Shown here piece after piece: positions 45,761 to 54,589 of a stretch of 64,000 nt of DNA (position 1 is the first letter of the stretch; every line of letters begins with the position of its first letter). Made by a program: the position numbers and the translations under genes. The notes beneath the pieces were generated by a model, which saw only the letters and a program-made list of their open reading frames with translations, did not search any database and had not been told where the DNA came from. The stretch is from Bacillota bacterium (lineage in GTDB: Bacteria > Bacillota > Sulfobacillia > Sulfobacillales > Sulfobacillaceae), in NCBI GenBank assembly GCA_021821465.1, contig JAKACM010000003.1, forward strand, positions 41,898 through 105,897, written 5' to 3'.

Positions 45761-46805
45761 GATGCCCACAGGCGGAACACGTTTTGCTGCTGGGATACCA
45801 GCGGCTTACGACGATGACCGTCTTTCCCCGCTGAGCCGCCTTGTATTCCAACTGACGGCGAAATTCGCCAAAGCCCATGTCGGCAATCGCCCGGGCCAGC
45901 TTGTGGTTTTTAAGCATGCCCGCAACGTTCAGATCCTCGATGGCAATGACAGCGAAACGATCGACGAGATAGGTGGTCAGTTGGTGCAAAGCATCGGCCC
46001 GAATATTCGCAATCCGCGCATGAAGCCGAGCCATGCGCCGTTGAGTTTTCTGCATATTCTCCGACCAAGGGATGTGCATGCCTTTCGGAATGGGTTCGCC
46101 GGGCTTCAGCCCGGCACGCACTGTGGCAGCCTCCATCTGCCGACTGAAGTGTTGTGATAACTGGCGGAGTTTCTTCAACGCCGCGGCATAGGCTTTCGGC
46201 CCCACAAATTTCTCACCGGTGGAGATCGTCGCCCACGCCGAAATCCCTAAGTCCACACCACCCACCGTTTGGTTTTCACGGAGGATATGGGGAGGATCGG
46301 GAATCTCAACGGTGACACTCAAAAACCAGCGGTCAGCGGTTCGGGAGATCGTGCCATCCAGCACTTTCCCGACAAAGCGTAACGCTTCGTGCATTCGAAC
46401 CCAGCCGAGCTTAGGGATGTGGATTTTCTTGCCTTTGAGCGTAAATTGGTCGTTGGTCAGCGTAAAGCTGTCGTGTTGGCCCTTTTTCTTAAACTTAGGG
46501 TACTCCGAGATACCGGCAAAGAAATTCTTAAACGCTTGGCCCAAGTTCTTGATGGCCATCTGCGGAGCGTTCTTGGTAACCGCTAGCATCCACGGGAACT
46601 CTTGGCGCTTGATCGCATTCAGTTGACGCCGCAAGGCGGCGTCGGAAGGCGTGTGCCCAGCGGGATCGGCTTTCCACGCATCATATTGCCGCTGCCACTC
46701 GGACAAGGCCCAGTTATAGGCAAAACGGGCCGTTCCCGCTGCCTTGCGAAAGTACGTCTCCTGCACATCATTGGGATCGAGTGCAATCTTGTGGGCGAGA
46801 ATCAT
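45615..46805 (-). CDS. tnpB: RNA-guided nuclease TnpB (IS607 type)
   Basis: 396 residues, apparently intact. RuvC-I in GGVDLGISAWATIS (catalytic Asp), RuvC-II in IAIEDLNVAGML (Glu), the zinc finger CSACGHRVPKMSLSVREWTCPECHTHHDRDINAAINL with four Cys and the final Asp of RuvC-III. N-terminal REC-like part (HKIALDPNDVQETYFRKAAGTARFAYNWALSEW) is normal. TnpB cuts DNA at a target set by the omega-RNA and helps the element persist. The start overlaps the tnpA stop. All catalytic residues are present, so it may still cut. Confidence 0.95.
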   Translation of the reverse strand: MILAHKIALDPNDVQETYFRKAAGTARFAYNWALSEWQRQYDAWKADPAGHTPSDAALRRQLNAIKRQEFPWMLAVTKNAPQMAIKNLGQAFKNFFAGISEYPKFKKKGQHDSFTLTNDQFTLKGKKIHIPKLGWVRMHEALRFVGKVLDGTISRTADRWFLSVTVEIPDPPHILRENQTVGGVDLGISAWATISTGEKFVGPKAYAAALKKLRQLSQHFSRQMEAATVRAGLKPGEPIPKGMHIPWSENMQKTQRRMARLHARIANIRADALHQLTTYLVDRFAVIAIEDLNVAGMLKNHKLARAIADMGFGEFRRQLEYKAAQRGKTVIVVSRWYPSSKTCSACGHRVPKMSLSVREWTCPECHTHHDRDINAAINLRKVAESSMGFSCPSVPA

Positions 46806-47427
46806 GACGACGCCTCCTCCACGGCGTGTTTCACGCCGTCTAACAATTTTTGGTTCTGGCGAGAACGGCTGCCATAGAGCCGAGCTGAAAACACGGTGAT
46901 GATTTCGAGGACGTCTTGCGCGAACTCTTCCTCAAATGTCGTGTCTATTCCTGGGTTGAGAATCACGACTGCCACATTTTTGGCCTCGCCAATCGCGAAC
47001 ACCCGGTCCGCGCCAAAGCGCAATAAACGGTCCTGGTGCGTGATGACGAGCCGACCGATCCGGTCGGCTCGTCATGGAGGAGTTTTTTGAGTCCCTTTTT
47101 GTGATAGTGCATCCCGGACCCGAGATCGGCCACACTCTCGAAGGTCCATCCTTGACGGGCACAATACAGCTCCCACACCTGCTTTTGTCGGTCTCGATCG
47201 TCTTTTGGGTCGTGACGCGACACACGGGCGTATGCCACGGTTTTGCGAGGCGACCTGAGCCGGTGAAACGGCTCAGGTCGCAACCGGGCCCAGTCGTAAC
47301 GCCGATACCCACCCGCCGTGCGGTCATCCGGTACCAGCTTGCCTCCATGCTCCCATCGGCGTCATGTCGATGGGGTGACTCCCAAAAATTCTGCAGCTTC
47401 TCGAATACCAACAAGTTTTCGATTCAT
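46802..47427 (-). pseudogene. tnpA: IS607 serine recombinase TnpA, frameshifted and with stop
   Basis: The N-terminal MerR-type helix-turn-helix is readable from ATG 47427: MNRKLVGIREAAEFLGVTPS. A TGA interrupts where an arginine-rich helix (LRRWE) is expected; after it the frame continues with KLVPDDRTAGGYRRYDWARL and TVAYARVSRHDPKDD, the serine-recombinase start (catalytic Ser in YARVS). A frameshift follows near KKGLKKLLHD; the C-terminal part GRLVITHQDRLLRFGADRVFAI resumes in another frame and runs to tnpB. Two lesions, so it is inactive unless the sequence has errors. Confidence 0.85.
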
Positions 47428-48368
47428 CGCTAAATTATACAATAATGGGTAACCATAGGTAAACTTTTAGCAAACTGTTAAAACCCCTTTTACCAAAAAC
47501 ATTGTCGGAAAAATGATGGCAGTGCTTGGACTCGGATTAAACGGGTGATAAATCAACGGCTCATCTTTGGCCACCGAGTAGAGAAAGGATGAGAGTTCTT
47601 CTTCAAAATAAAGAGATTTCCGCCGATATTTCAATACACTTGCCGTGTCATTAACGTAGTAATGCAAGACGGCCGGGAATCCAATGAAGACCTAGCTCAA
47701 AGGAAGTCTCTTCCTTCATCTCGTGCTATCAATTCTATACTTATTTAGGCAGGAGTCTTTAGGGGCGATTCGCGAATCGTTGGGGAACTGCTCGGGTTTC
47801 CACAGGCAGGCGGTTTTCCCGGCGATTCTTCTCATCGGATTTTCAAGGCGATGGCACGGAATAAACACCGACTTATACGTCTGGATCACCGGGTCGGCGA
47901 TTCTCCATTCCTTGGGAACACCCTGCCCGTCGTGTGTCTCGTGATTGCGTTTAAGGGGAGCACTGTAGGCTTCCTTCGATATAGAAGATATTCGGATTCG
48001 ACGTAACTTGAAATAACCTACATGATAATCAAGAAATGGCCCCTTAGAACAGCCTATGTCTAGCGAAGTGGGCGGCCTTAGGCCATGCTTCCATTGCGCC
48101 TTCCATTCATTACAGCCATTTTCTCCTAAAACTGTATAGGAAAAGCATGACGCTGTCACACTGATGAAAACCCTGAATATGATGTGGATGAAGTTAGTCA
48201 ACAGGAGGTGTTCACGTAGAAGGCAACTTCCCGACATGACTGTCATCTGCCGTCGTTCATTTGATTGACTGTTACGGGTTCCATTTTGCTCAAACCGAGG
48301 CGATGAAGAAGCCCCAGGCACAGATCACAGTGACCCTACCATAGCCGTAAAACAAGGAGGAATCCCCA
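47428..48368. other. 940-bp stretch, no gene supported
   Basis: A 201-codon minus-strand frame (47716-48321) and a plus-strand frame (47723-47944) overlap; neither has a ribosome site, recognisable motif or plausible composition. The region separates the IS element from the unknown-gene group and may be eroded DNA. Confidence 0.4.
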
Positions 48369-48515
48369 ATGACCCCGCGAAGCAGCTCGTCATCTCACTG
48401 CCATCACCACCATCACCACCATCACCACCGTTCTTTCCCGTTGGATCCTATATTTCTGATATTGTTACTCGGCAGATGCTCAAAAAGCCGGAGTTCCCAT
48501 TCCTGCTCCTCATAA
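48369..48515 (+). CDS. Small protein with nine consecutive histidines
   Basis: 48 residues, too short for the ORF track. Reads MTPRSSSSSHC, then nine His, RSFPLDP, a short hydrophobic run IFLILLLG, and ends RCSKSRSSHSCSS. AAGGAGGA sits ideally before the ATG at 48369, so it is probably translated. The His run would bind nickel, zinc or copper; the Ser/Cys tail may crosslink. Function unknown. It heads a group of unknown Ser-rich proteins; a spore-surface metal-binding or crosslinked coat role is a guess. Confidence 0.6.
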   Translation: MTPRSSSSSHCHHHHHHHHHRSFPLDPIFLILLLGRCSKSRSSHSCSS

Positions 48516-48550
48516 CTCGGTGAGATTTTGTCCAGCGACTGATACTGGGT

Positions 48551-48600
48551 CAGTGGTTCCGGACCTGAACATGATAACCGTCTTCGGGTCCGGAACCCTG
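48551..48600 (+). terminator. Hairpin between His-rich gene and next gene
   Basis: GGTTCCGGACC and GGTCCGGAACC pair perfectly (11 bp) with three more outer pairs after a bulge. It has a long 21-base loop and no T-run. Partial terminator or mRNA processing element. Confidence 0.5.
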
Positions 48601-48681
48601 ATATCTCCGGAATTCGGCGAAAGTAAGCCATAATCCCGGTTCTTGGCATCATTTAAGCGCCTATTTAAGGAGGAATTGTCT

Positions 48682-49098
48682 GTGAATTCATCATGGGATG
48701 AGCTGTTGCCGCTATTGCTTTTAAACCAACGGCGTGACTTATTGCCACTCTTGCTTCTCATGGGTGACGGAAAGTCGTGTAGTTCCAGTGACTCTTCGTC
48801 TTCCCCAGAAGACTCTCACATACCCGCCAGTTTTGACGCCTATCTGTCTTCACTGTTAGGAGATTATGTGCGGGTAAGCCTATCGTCCGCGGTGGATAAT
48901 GCCATAACCCATGTCGGCACTCTCAGCCGGGTCGGCAGCGATTTTATTGTTCTGCGAGATGATATTGCCGGCAGTGTCGCCTTAGGGTTTCGAGATGAAG
49001 TGATTATTCCGATTTCAAATCTGGTGGGAATCGATCGTCTCTCACATCTCGACAGGATCCTCCCGCTCATTGGGCGACTTTCATCATCTTCATCTTAA
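48682..49098 (+). CDS. Unknown Leu/Ser-rich protein with YlzC-like body
   Basis: 138 residues from GTG 48682 (VNSSWDELLPLLLL) behind AAGGAGG; the track start 13 codons upstream lacks a site. N-terminus has two LLPLLLL repeats, then a Ser-rich linker (CSSSDSSSSP), then a beta-rich C-terminal part (DYVRVSLSSAVDNAITHVGTLSRVGSDFIVLRDD...VIIPISNLVGI). The C-terminal pattern is like small Sm-like spore-coat or LSm-type proteins, but I cannot name a family. Ends in a Ser-run. Confidence 0.5.
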   Translation: MNSSWDELLPLLLLNQRRDLLPLLLLMGDGKSCSSSDSSSSPEDSHIPASFDAYLSSLLGDYVRVSLSSAVDNAITHVGTLSRVGSDFIVLRDDIAGSVALGFRDEVIIPISNLVGIDRLSHLDRILPLIGRLSSSSS

Positions 49099-49186
49099 AT
49101 GGCGTTACGATCCCTGGGAGTCGGCAAAATCCTGTGATCGCAGGTAGCCTATTCCCGGGATCTCCCTTTGAGACCTGGCACAGAAA

Positions 49187-49690
49187 CTAGGATTTGAAAA
49201 GATACTGGCGCAAGATTTCCTGTAAATCGGGACGATCTTTAACCAACTGTGACAAACTCGACGTGGTTGATGGTTTAGCCGATAGAGATGTGGAACGATG
49301 ATGCAAAACCGCCTCAAATTGCTCGAGGCTGTGCGCCAATTGCACCAAGGACGAGGCAAGGGAATACAACTCGTTGATCAGTTCAGTAGATTTTAATGCG
49401 GGAGCGAGCGCTGAATCCCCGGGATTCGTCTCGAATTTGGAATCGGAATCTGAACTTGACGGATTTTTTGGTGGCGGCAAGACCGATTCTTGACGTTCGG
49501 AATCTGAAGAAGTCTCCCCTCCCGGCACAGACTCACCAAAGCGGGTCGGTTCTTCGTTTTTTCTCCTACTGGCATCCGAATCCATACGAGCCTTCCATTT
49601 GTCCTGCAACAAATTGTTTTTGACGGTTTTATTGACATCGTTTCCGCTGTGAGTCTGAGATTCCGCCGCATCCGGGGTACGTTTGTCCAT
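49187..49690 (-). CDS. Unknown acidic/Ser-rich protein with helical C-terminus
   Basis: 167 residues. The first 100 are low-complexity (Ser, Asp, Glu, Lys, Asn), the last 60 form a helix-rich part (INELYSLASSLVQLAHSLEQFEAVLHH) and a tail SLSQLVKDRPDLQEILRQYLF. AGGAAAGGA precedes the ATG. Divergent from the HipA-like gene at 49768, with which it shares the 80-base gap. Function unknown; a spore-coat or phase-separating protein is possible. Confidence 0.5.
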   Translation of the reverse strand: MDKRTPDAAESQTHSGNDVNKTVKNNLLQDKWKARMDSDASRRKNEEPTRFGESVPGGETSSDSERQESVLPPPKNPSSSDSDSKFETNPGDSALAPALKSTELINELYSLASSLVQLAHSLEQFEAVLHHRSTSLSAKPSTTSSLSQLVKDRPDLQEILRQYLFKS

Positions 49691-49767
49691 TACGCCATCA
49701 TTCCTTTCCTATTCTCTGATTTATGTTCGTATCCATGATTTTATGACTCCTGAATGGAGGAGAAACC

Positions 49768-50778
49768 ATGACCACACCCATACAAACAATCCCCATTATT
49801 AAAGCCACCGATTTTGTGGGGAAACAGGGTTCAGGAGGATCCCATCCCCTTTTGTTGAGACTGGAGGATGGTCGCGTTGCTCATGTGAAGTTTCAACAAA
49901 ATCCACAAACTACTCGCAGTTTAATCAATGATCTCATCGGCACCATCCTCGGCCGTTACTTAGACGCTCCGGTAGCCGAAGCCGTATTAGTCGAGGTAAA
50001 TACCCAACTGAGAGCTCGCATTCCTTATCTCACTAAATACCGGTGGCTCCCGGGATTACAATTTGGGACCATATTTCTCGACAATGCCATTCCCATCAGA
50101 AAATTGAAAGAGTACCGGGACATTGCCAACTGGTCCGAGCTTCCTTTGTGCATGCTGTTGGAAACATGGCTTTATAATCAAGATGTTAAACTCTCCCATG
50201 TTCTGTGCATCCCCGAACACAATCAGGTTCGGATGATAATGGTTGATCATGGATTCATTTTTCCGTCGGGTCCCTCATGGTCCGTTCATGATTTGAAAAA
50301 GCATCGGCGAGATTTTCCCTCGCCTGCTCCCTTAACCTGGTTGGCGAGTAAATCTCCTTCCCGTTTTTATTTTGAGGATGCCGTAAACCGTATCAACTCT
50401 TTGTCTCAGAATGACTTGAGCGAACTGATTAACCTTGTCCCTGCCGATTGGGGACTCTCTTCCCGCCGAATGCGAGCCATTGTAGACTTTTTGATGTTCC
50501 GGCAGAATAAACTCACAAAAGTGGCACAAAATCTGGAGATCTTGTGGAATCGCAACAAGAAACGTGAGGATGACGTCTCGTTATTCGATTCGGCACACAG
50601 TATAAAGACTTCGGATCCGTCACCCTCTATTGAGCCCACACCTTTGGCAAACTCCCCTGTCATCGAAGAATTTCCCAATTTAGAAGGAGCCCCGAAACCG
50701 GAAAACCTGTCCCTCAGGTTCAAAACCGAAGGCCGCAAATCTCCGGGATCCGGCCCCAGTTCAGGAGATCGTCCATGA
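49768..50778 (+). CDS. HipA-like kinase-fold protein
   Basis: 336 residues. The first 250 resemble the compact HipA-like group (HipA_2 type): GSHPLLLRLEDGRVAHVKFQQNP for the ATP lobe and MIMVDHGFIFPSGPSW, the latter in the place of the metal-binding DH/DFG loop. The catalytic region near LYNQDVKLSHVLCIPEHNQVRMIMVDHG reads N-Q-D-x-K, close to the HxDxK/N of related kinases. The last 85 residues are polar and disordered. GGAGG precedes ATG. Overlaps the next gene by four bases. Activity unknown. Confidence 0.6.
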   Translation: MTTPIQTIPIIKATDFVGKQGSGGSHPLLLRLEDGRVAHVKFQQNPQTTRSLINDLIGTILGRYLDAPVAEAVLVEVNTQLRARIPYLTKYRWLPGLQFGTIFLDNAIPIRKLKEYRDIANWSELPLCMLLETWLYNQDVKLSHVLCIPEHNQVRMIMVDHGFIFPSGPSWSVHDLKKHRRDFPSPAPLTWLASKSPSRFYFEDAVNRINSLSQNDLSELINLVPADWGLSSRRMRAIVDFLMFRQNKLTKVAQNLEILWNRNKKREDDVSLFDSAHSIKTSDPSPSIEPTPLANSPVIEEFPNLEGAPKPENLSLRFKTEGRKSPGSGPSSGDRP

Positions 50779-51203
50779 CTTCTGTCAATCCCATCCAAAT
50801 CGCATCATCCAGTTCCGAGCATTATGTACTCACGATTCAGTCTTTGCCTATTGACGCCGCCATTGCTCACCAATTTACACGTTTTTCACAAGAGCAGTGG
50901 CCTCATATCATGCCCTTGATCTTATCCATGGGACTGGAATTTGTAGGGCAACTGGATCCCGATCATATTGCGAAAATAGCGCAAGTCCGTCAGTTGGAAG
51001 AACTCCAACGGACATTGACTTTGGAGCATAAAACCCGCGGTTTTGGTCAAGAGCAAGATGCCATTCTACGTCAGATTCTCAAACATCACGTGGAATCTTT
51101 GTTTGATGATTGGCAGCACCGTGTAACCAAAAACCTGGAGAATCGCATCACGCCCAAGGCGCGGGAAAATCCGGAAAACGACCATAAAAACCCTGATGCA
51201 TAG
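50775..51203 (+). CDS. Unknown helical protein coupled to HipA-like gene
   Basis: 142 residues, mostly helical and charged, ending in a Lys/Asn-rich tail. Its ATG lies in the last codons of the HipA-like gene, so the two are co-translated and probably work together. No motif recognised. Confidence 0.5.
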   Translation: MTSVNPIQIASSSSEHYVLTIQSLPIDAAIAHQFTRFSQEQWPHIMPLILSMGLEFVGQLDPDHIAKIAQVRQLEELQRTLTLEHKTRGFGQEQDAILRQILKHHVESLFDDWQHRVTKNLENRITPKARENPENDHKNPDA

Positions 51204-51736
51204 GGTTCAGAGAAGTCTTGGCCCAAAGAAATGTTCTGGGAGAGGAAAGGGTCATGAATTTCAGGATTCTAGGATCTGTGCCTATCCCTCGTCTTCTTCC
51301 ATAGGTAATGTCAACAATGAGAACGGATTGCATCACGGGATTTCTCCCCGGATGCAATCCGCCAGCTTTCCGGCCACCTTGATGCGAAAATTCTTGATCG
51401 ATCTTGGCAGAACCCTAATCCTCGACAGACAGCCCTTTAACCCGGCCCAACTCCCGTGTATATCTGCCGAGAGGAAAAAGTATTAGCGAGCCATATCCTG
51501 CCCATGAAATCCGTGACACCAAATATGTGTGCACCGTGAGAAGCTTCCTCGTAAGCCTGCTCGAGGCAAGTATCGATGGGTATCCAAAGGGCACGGACCA
51601 CGTGCCTCTCCATCCGCGATGCACCGCACCGACGACCAATAATTGTTCCCTCTCTCTGATTCCCTTGGTACTTGTCAATCTGCAGCTCTTGCACCAAAAG
51701 CCAGATCAGCCCGATAACAAAGCGAGAAGACCGCCG
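51204..51736. other. Intergenic, no gene supported
   Basis: Short frames on both strands (for example 51437-51697 minus) lack ribosome sites. It lies between convergent genes and should hold terminators, but I saw no strong hairpin. Confidence 0.35.
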
Positions 51737-53488
51737 TTAATAAGTCAAGACAACCGGCACCCATCCATAAAGACTGTTGATAAACCATATCTTTTTGCAA
51801 TCTTCCACCGTCTGGCGCTCGATTCTTTCCTCTCGAATAATCTTGTGATCTAGCAATATCGCTCGGAAGGTTCCCGCCAAAAGTCCGGACTCCCGTGCAG
51901 GTGTGAGTAATTCGCCTCGGTGAAGAATGACGACGTTACCGCGAGTAAACTCCGTCACTTCTTCCTTTTCATTCCACAGCAGGTGATCAAAGCTCTGGGA
52001 TTCTTGGGTATGAATCCGGTTAAAAAAATCACGGTTGGTCGTTTTGTGAAAAAACAAAGGGTCGGAGGAACTGCCGGGCTCATTGGCCCAGCTGACCTTA
52101 TGAACACCGGAGGAAAGAGAATTCCATGAGAGCGTCTCGGATTCGATCTGCCCTGATTCGTTCACTGTAATCCGAACACGCCATAGACCCTTAGAGTATT
52201 GCTCTTCAATTTGCCGCAGATATTCTTGCAATATCCCAAGGCTCACAGGAACGCGGTAATAGGCCGCGGCCTCTAGTATTCTACTCAGGTGATAGGATTT
52301 CAGCCAAATCCGTCCTGATTCCAGTTTCATTGTCTCCAAAAGAGACCAGTTGGACTGTCTTTGTGTTAAGAATCGGGACTTCGTCAAAATCTCCTCGTAT
52401 TCTTCCCCAGGTTGCGAATCCCACGTAATTCCACCTCCTGTTCCAAAACGAGCCTGGTGTCTTCCCTGGTCAATCCATACTGTTCGAATCGCCACATTAA
52501 ATTCCGCTTGTCCATAGGGCGCAGCGTATCCGATGGTTCCGCAATAAATTTCCCGAGGAGAGGATTCCAACTCTTGGATGATTTTCATGCTGCTAAGCTT
52601 CGGCGCTCCAGTGATCGAACCCGAAGGATACAACTTTTGTAAGACCTCCGACCATGGTACCGTTCTCATTGTCTTAGAACGTATTTCGCTTGTCAGTTGC
52701 CATAGTGTGGGATAGGCTTCGGCCCGACATAAAGAGCAAACTTCCACAATCCCTCCCGGATCGATTCGTGCCAGATCGTTGCGAAACAAATCGGCTATCA
52801 TAATATTTTCCGCACGATTTTTTTCCGACTTTTCCAATTCCTCTCGGTATCTCATGTCTTCTGTGTAAAAACGTCCTCGTCCGGCTGTCCCTTTCATGGG
52901 TCTCGTCAGCACCGACTGTCCATTTTGAGCAAAAAACAACTCCGGGGACATAGACAAAATCGCATAGTCATCCCACTTTACATAAGCTGTATAAGACGCC
53001 TTCTGCGTTTGTCGCAGATGCATATAAAAGAGCCAAGGATCCCCCTCAAACGAAGAAGACAGCCTTAGAGTAAAGTTGATTTGATAACTCAGTCCCTGAC
53101 GAATTAATTGCCGAATGTCAGCGATCTTCTGATCGTAGTCTTTTCGTGTCATGGGAGGATCAAGAACCCACCCACCTATGCGGTAAGATGTCGCGAGTCC
53201 AACATCCCACATTTTGGCCGGTGCGTTAAATACTCCAAATCCAAGAAGCGGAAAGGTCGGTCGAGGTGCATGTGAAATGAAATCGGAGGCATACTTTTGC
53301 GGCTCCACCAGCGCATAAGCTGCTTCATAACTTACAAATCCTGCCACCCAATACCCTCTGTGGGTCCATTCCTGCAATTCCTTAAGAGCTAAACTCACCC
53401 CATCGTAATCCATTACCCGAATCACCTTTACGGGATCCCTAAACACATAGGGCGTACCGCCATGCGGAAAATCCAATCGAATTCGCAT
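51737..53488 (-). CDS. pabBC: Fused aminodeoxychorismate synthase/lyase PabBC
   Basis: 583 residues in two parts. Residues 1-360 are PabB (chorismate-binding): GWVLDPPMTRKDYDQKIADIRQLIRQGLSYQINFTLRL, SPELFF, RPMKGTAGRG, ENIMIADLFRNDLARI, PSGSITGAPKLSSMKIIQELE and FGTGGGITWDSQPGEEYEEI. Residues 380-583 are PabC, a PLP-dependent lyase: LLETMKLESGRIWLKSYHLSRI and EVTEFTRGNVVIL. It makes 4-aminobenzoate for folate; no glutaminase is fused. ATG after AGGGGGAG. 80 bases after nadA, possibly in the same transcript. Confidence 0.92.
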   Translation of the reverse strand: MRIRLDFPHGGTPYVFRDPVKVIRVMDYDGVSLALKELQEWTHRGYWVAGFVSYEAAYALVEPQKYASDFISHAPRPTFPLLGFGVFNAPAKMWDVGLATSYRIGGWVLDPPMTRKDYDQKIADIRQLIRQGLSYQINFTLRLSSSFEGDPWLFYMHLRQTQKASYTAYVKWDDYAILSMSPELFFAQNGQSVLTRPMKGTAGRGRFYTEDMRYREELEKSEKNRAENIMIADLFRNDLARIDPGGIVEVCSLCRAEAYPTLWQLTSEIRSKTMRTVPWSEVLQKLYPSGSITGAPKLSSMKIIQELESSPREIYCGTIGYAAPYGQAEFNVAIRTVWIDQGRHQARFGTGGGITWDSQPGEEYEEILTKSRFLTQRQSNWSLLETMKLESGRIWLKSYHLSRILEAAAYYRVPVSLGILQEYLRQIEEQYSKGLWRVRITVNESGQIESETLSWNSLSSGVHKVSWANEPGSSSDPLFFHKTTNRDFFNRIHTQESQSFDHLLWNEKEEVTEFTRGNVVILHRGELLTPARESGLLAGTFRAILLDHKIIREERIERQTVEDCKKIWFINSLYGWVPVVLTY

Positions 53489-53568
53489 TTTCTCCCCCTA
53501 TTACCGAGGATTCACTCTTGGCTGACAAATTCTTCCGGTCTTATTGACCAGGAACCTGGACGTTCAGT

Positions 53569-54501
53569 TTAACCCACCGCCACCATGCGTTCCAGAGGGA
53601 TAAGAGCTTTCGTTCTGAGTGCAGATGCTACCTTTACCGGATGTCGGCCATAACGCAAGGAGTCGCGAATTTTTTCCAGCGATATCATATTCATAAAAGG
53701 GCATAATGCATCATCATGGGCCGCAAGAAAGGTCTTATCCGGATTCTCTTTGCGCAAGCGATGAAGCAATCCGACTTCCGTCGCCACGACAAAAGTGTCG
53801 GCGGGGGATGTTCGTGCATAAAAGAGCATCCCGTCCGTGGACAACACTCGCGATGTGGCCTCTTTAGGTGGGATGGCTAAAGCTCTCGTGGTGCATCCGC
53901 ATTCCGGATGCACCAACAGTTCGGCACCGGGGTGGCGGCGAACCTTATTAACCATGTCCTCATTCTCGATGGCCGCATGAACGTGGCATTCTCCGTTCCA
54001 AACATGGATATTCTTGCGTCCGGTCATACGCACGACATGTGAACCTAAAAAGAAATCGGGTAAAAACAGGATATCTCGGTCTGGATCGATCGATTCAACA
54101 ACCTTGACGGCATTCGAAGATGTGCAACAATAATCCGACAACGCTTTGATTGCGGCCGAAGTATTGACATAAGAGACGACCGTGGCATCGGGGTATTGTT
54201 TTTTCCACGAAATCAGTTGTTCGGGAGTAATCGTATCCGCCAAAGAACATCCGGCCCCCGAATCGGGAATGAGAACGGTCTTATCGGGACATAAGATGGA
54301 TGCGGTCTCGGCCATAAAATACACACCAGCCAGCACCAAAACCTCGGCCGTACTCTTTTGGGCCCAGCGCGCCAAAGCCAAGGAATCTCCCAAAAAGTCG
54401 GCAAGGTCCTGAATGGGTCCCGGTTCATAATTGTGGGCTAAAACAACCGCGTTGTGCTTCACCTTTAAAGCCTCAATTTCCTTTACCAGAGTTTGCTCCA
54501 T
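53569..54501 (-). CDS. nadA: Quinolinate synthase NadA
   Basis: 310 residues from ATG 54501 (MEQTLVKEIEAL) behind GGAAGGG; the 22 track codons upstream are not conserved. NadA condenses iminoaspartate with dihydroxyacetone phosphate into quinolinate with a [4Fe-4S] cluster. Cluster cysteines lie in SDYCCTSSNAVKVV, HPECGCTTRAL and DALCPFMNM; AHNYEPGPIQDLADFLGDSLALARWA is the substrate region. Third gene of the nadC-nadB-nadA operon. Confidence 0.95.
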   Translation of the reverse strand: MEQTLVKEIEALKVKHNAVVLAHNYEPGPIQDLADFLGDSLALARWAQKSTAEVLVLAGVYFMAETASILCPDKTVLIPDSGAGCSLADTITPEQLISWKKQYPDATVVSYVNTSAAIKALSDYCCTSSNAVKVVESIDPDRDILFLPDFFLGSHVVRMTGRKNIHVWNGECHVHAAIENEDMVNKVRRHPGAELLVHPECGCTTRALAIPPKEATSRVLSTDGMLFYARTSPADTFVVATEVGLLHRLRKENPDKTFLAAHDDALCPFMNMISLEKIRDSLRYGRHPVKVASALRTKALIPLERMVAVG

Positions 54502-54589
54502 GACAACCATCCCTTCCAAGTGTATTGTCGGTAATCGATAAGTCGTGATCTCGTCTTGCCTCACCAAATGCGATCTTTTTGGATGATTC

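Larger units (their letters stand above)
45545..47430 (-). mobile_element. IS607-family insertion sequence, degraded transposase
   Basis: Contains tnpA (serine recombinase, broken) followed by tnpB with a four-base overlap, the normal IS607 layout. Ends were not located exactly: the right end seems to lie in the GGACCGGTC...GGTCTCAAGG block near 45555, and the left end somewhere above 47430. Because tnpA is broken, it cannot move on its own. Confidence 0.75.

Noticed and set aside
46219-46626. Plus-strand frame opposite tnpB
   Set aside because: Antisense shadow of the conserved TnpB reading frame.
47716-48321. 201-codon minus-strand frame with a PCHR sequence, resembling the active site of O6-methylguanine methyltransferase
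   Set aside because: Surrounding residues do not follow that family, there is no ribosome site, and a plus-strand frame overlaps it; the short match looks accidental.
51437-51697. 86-codon minus-strand frame between the HipA-like group and pabBC
   Set aside because: No ribosome binding site and no known pattern; overlaps several other frames.
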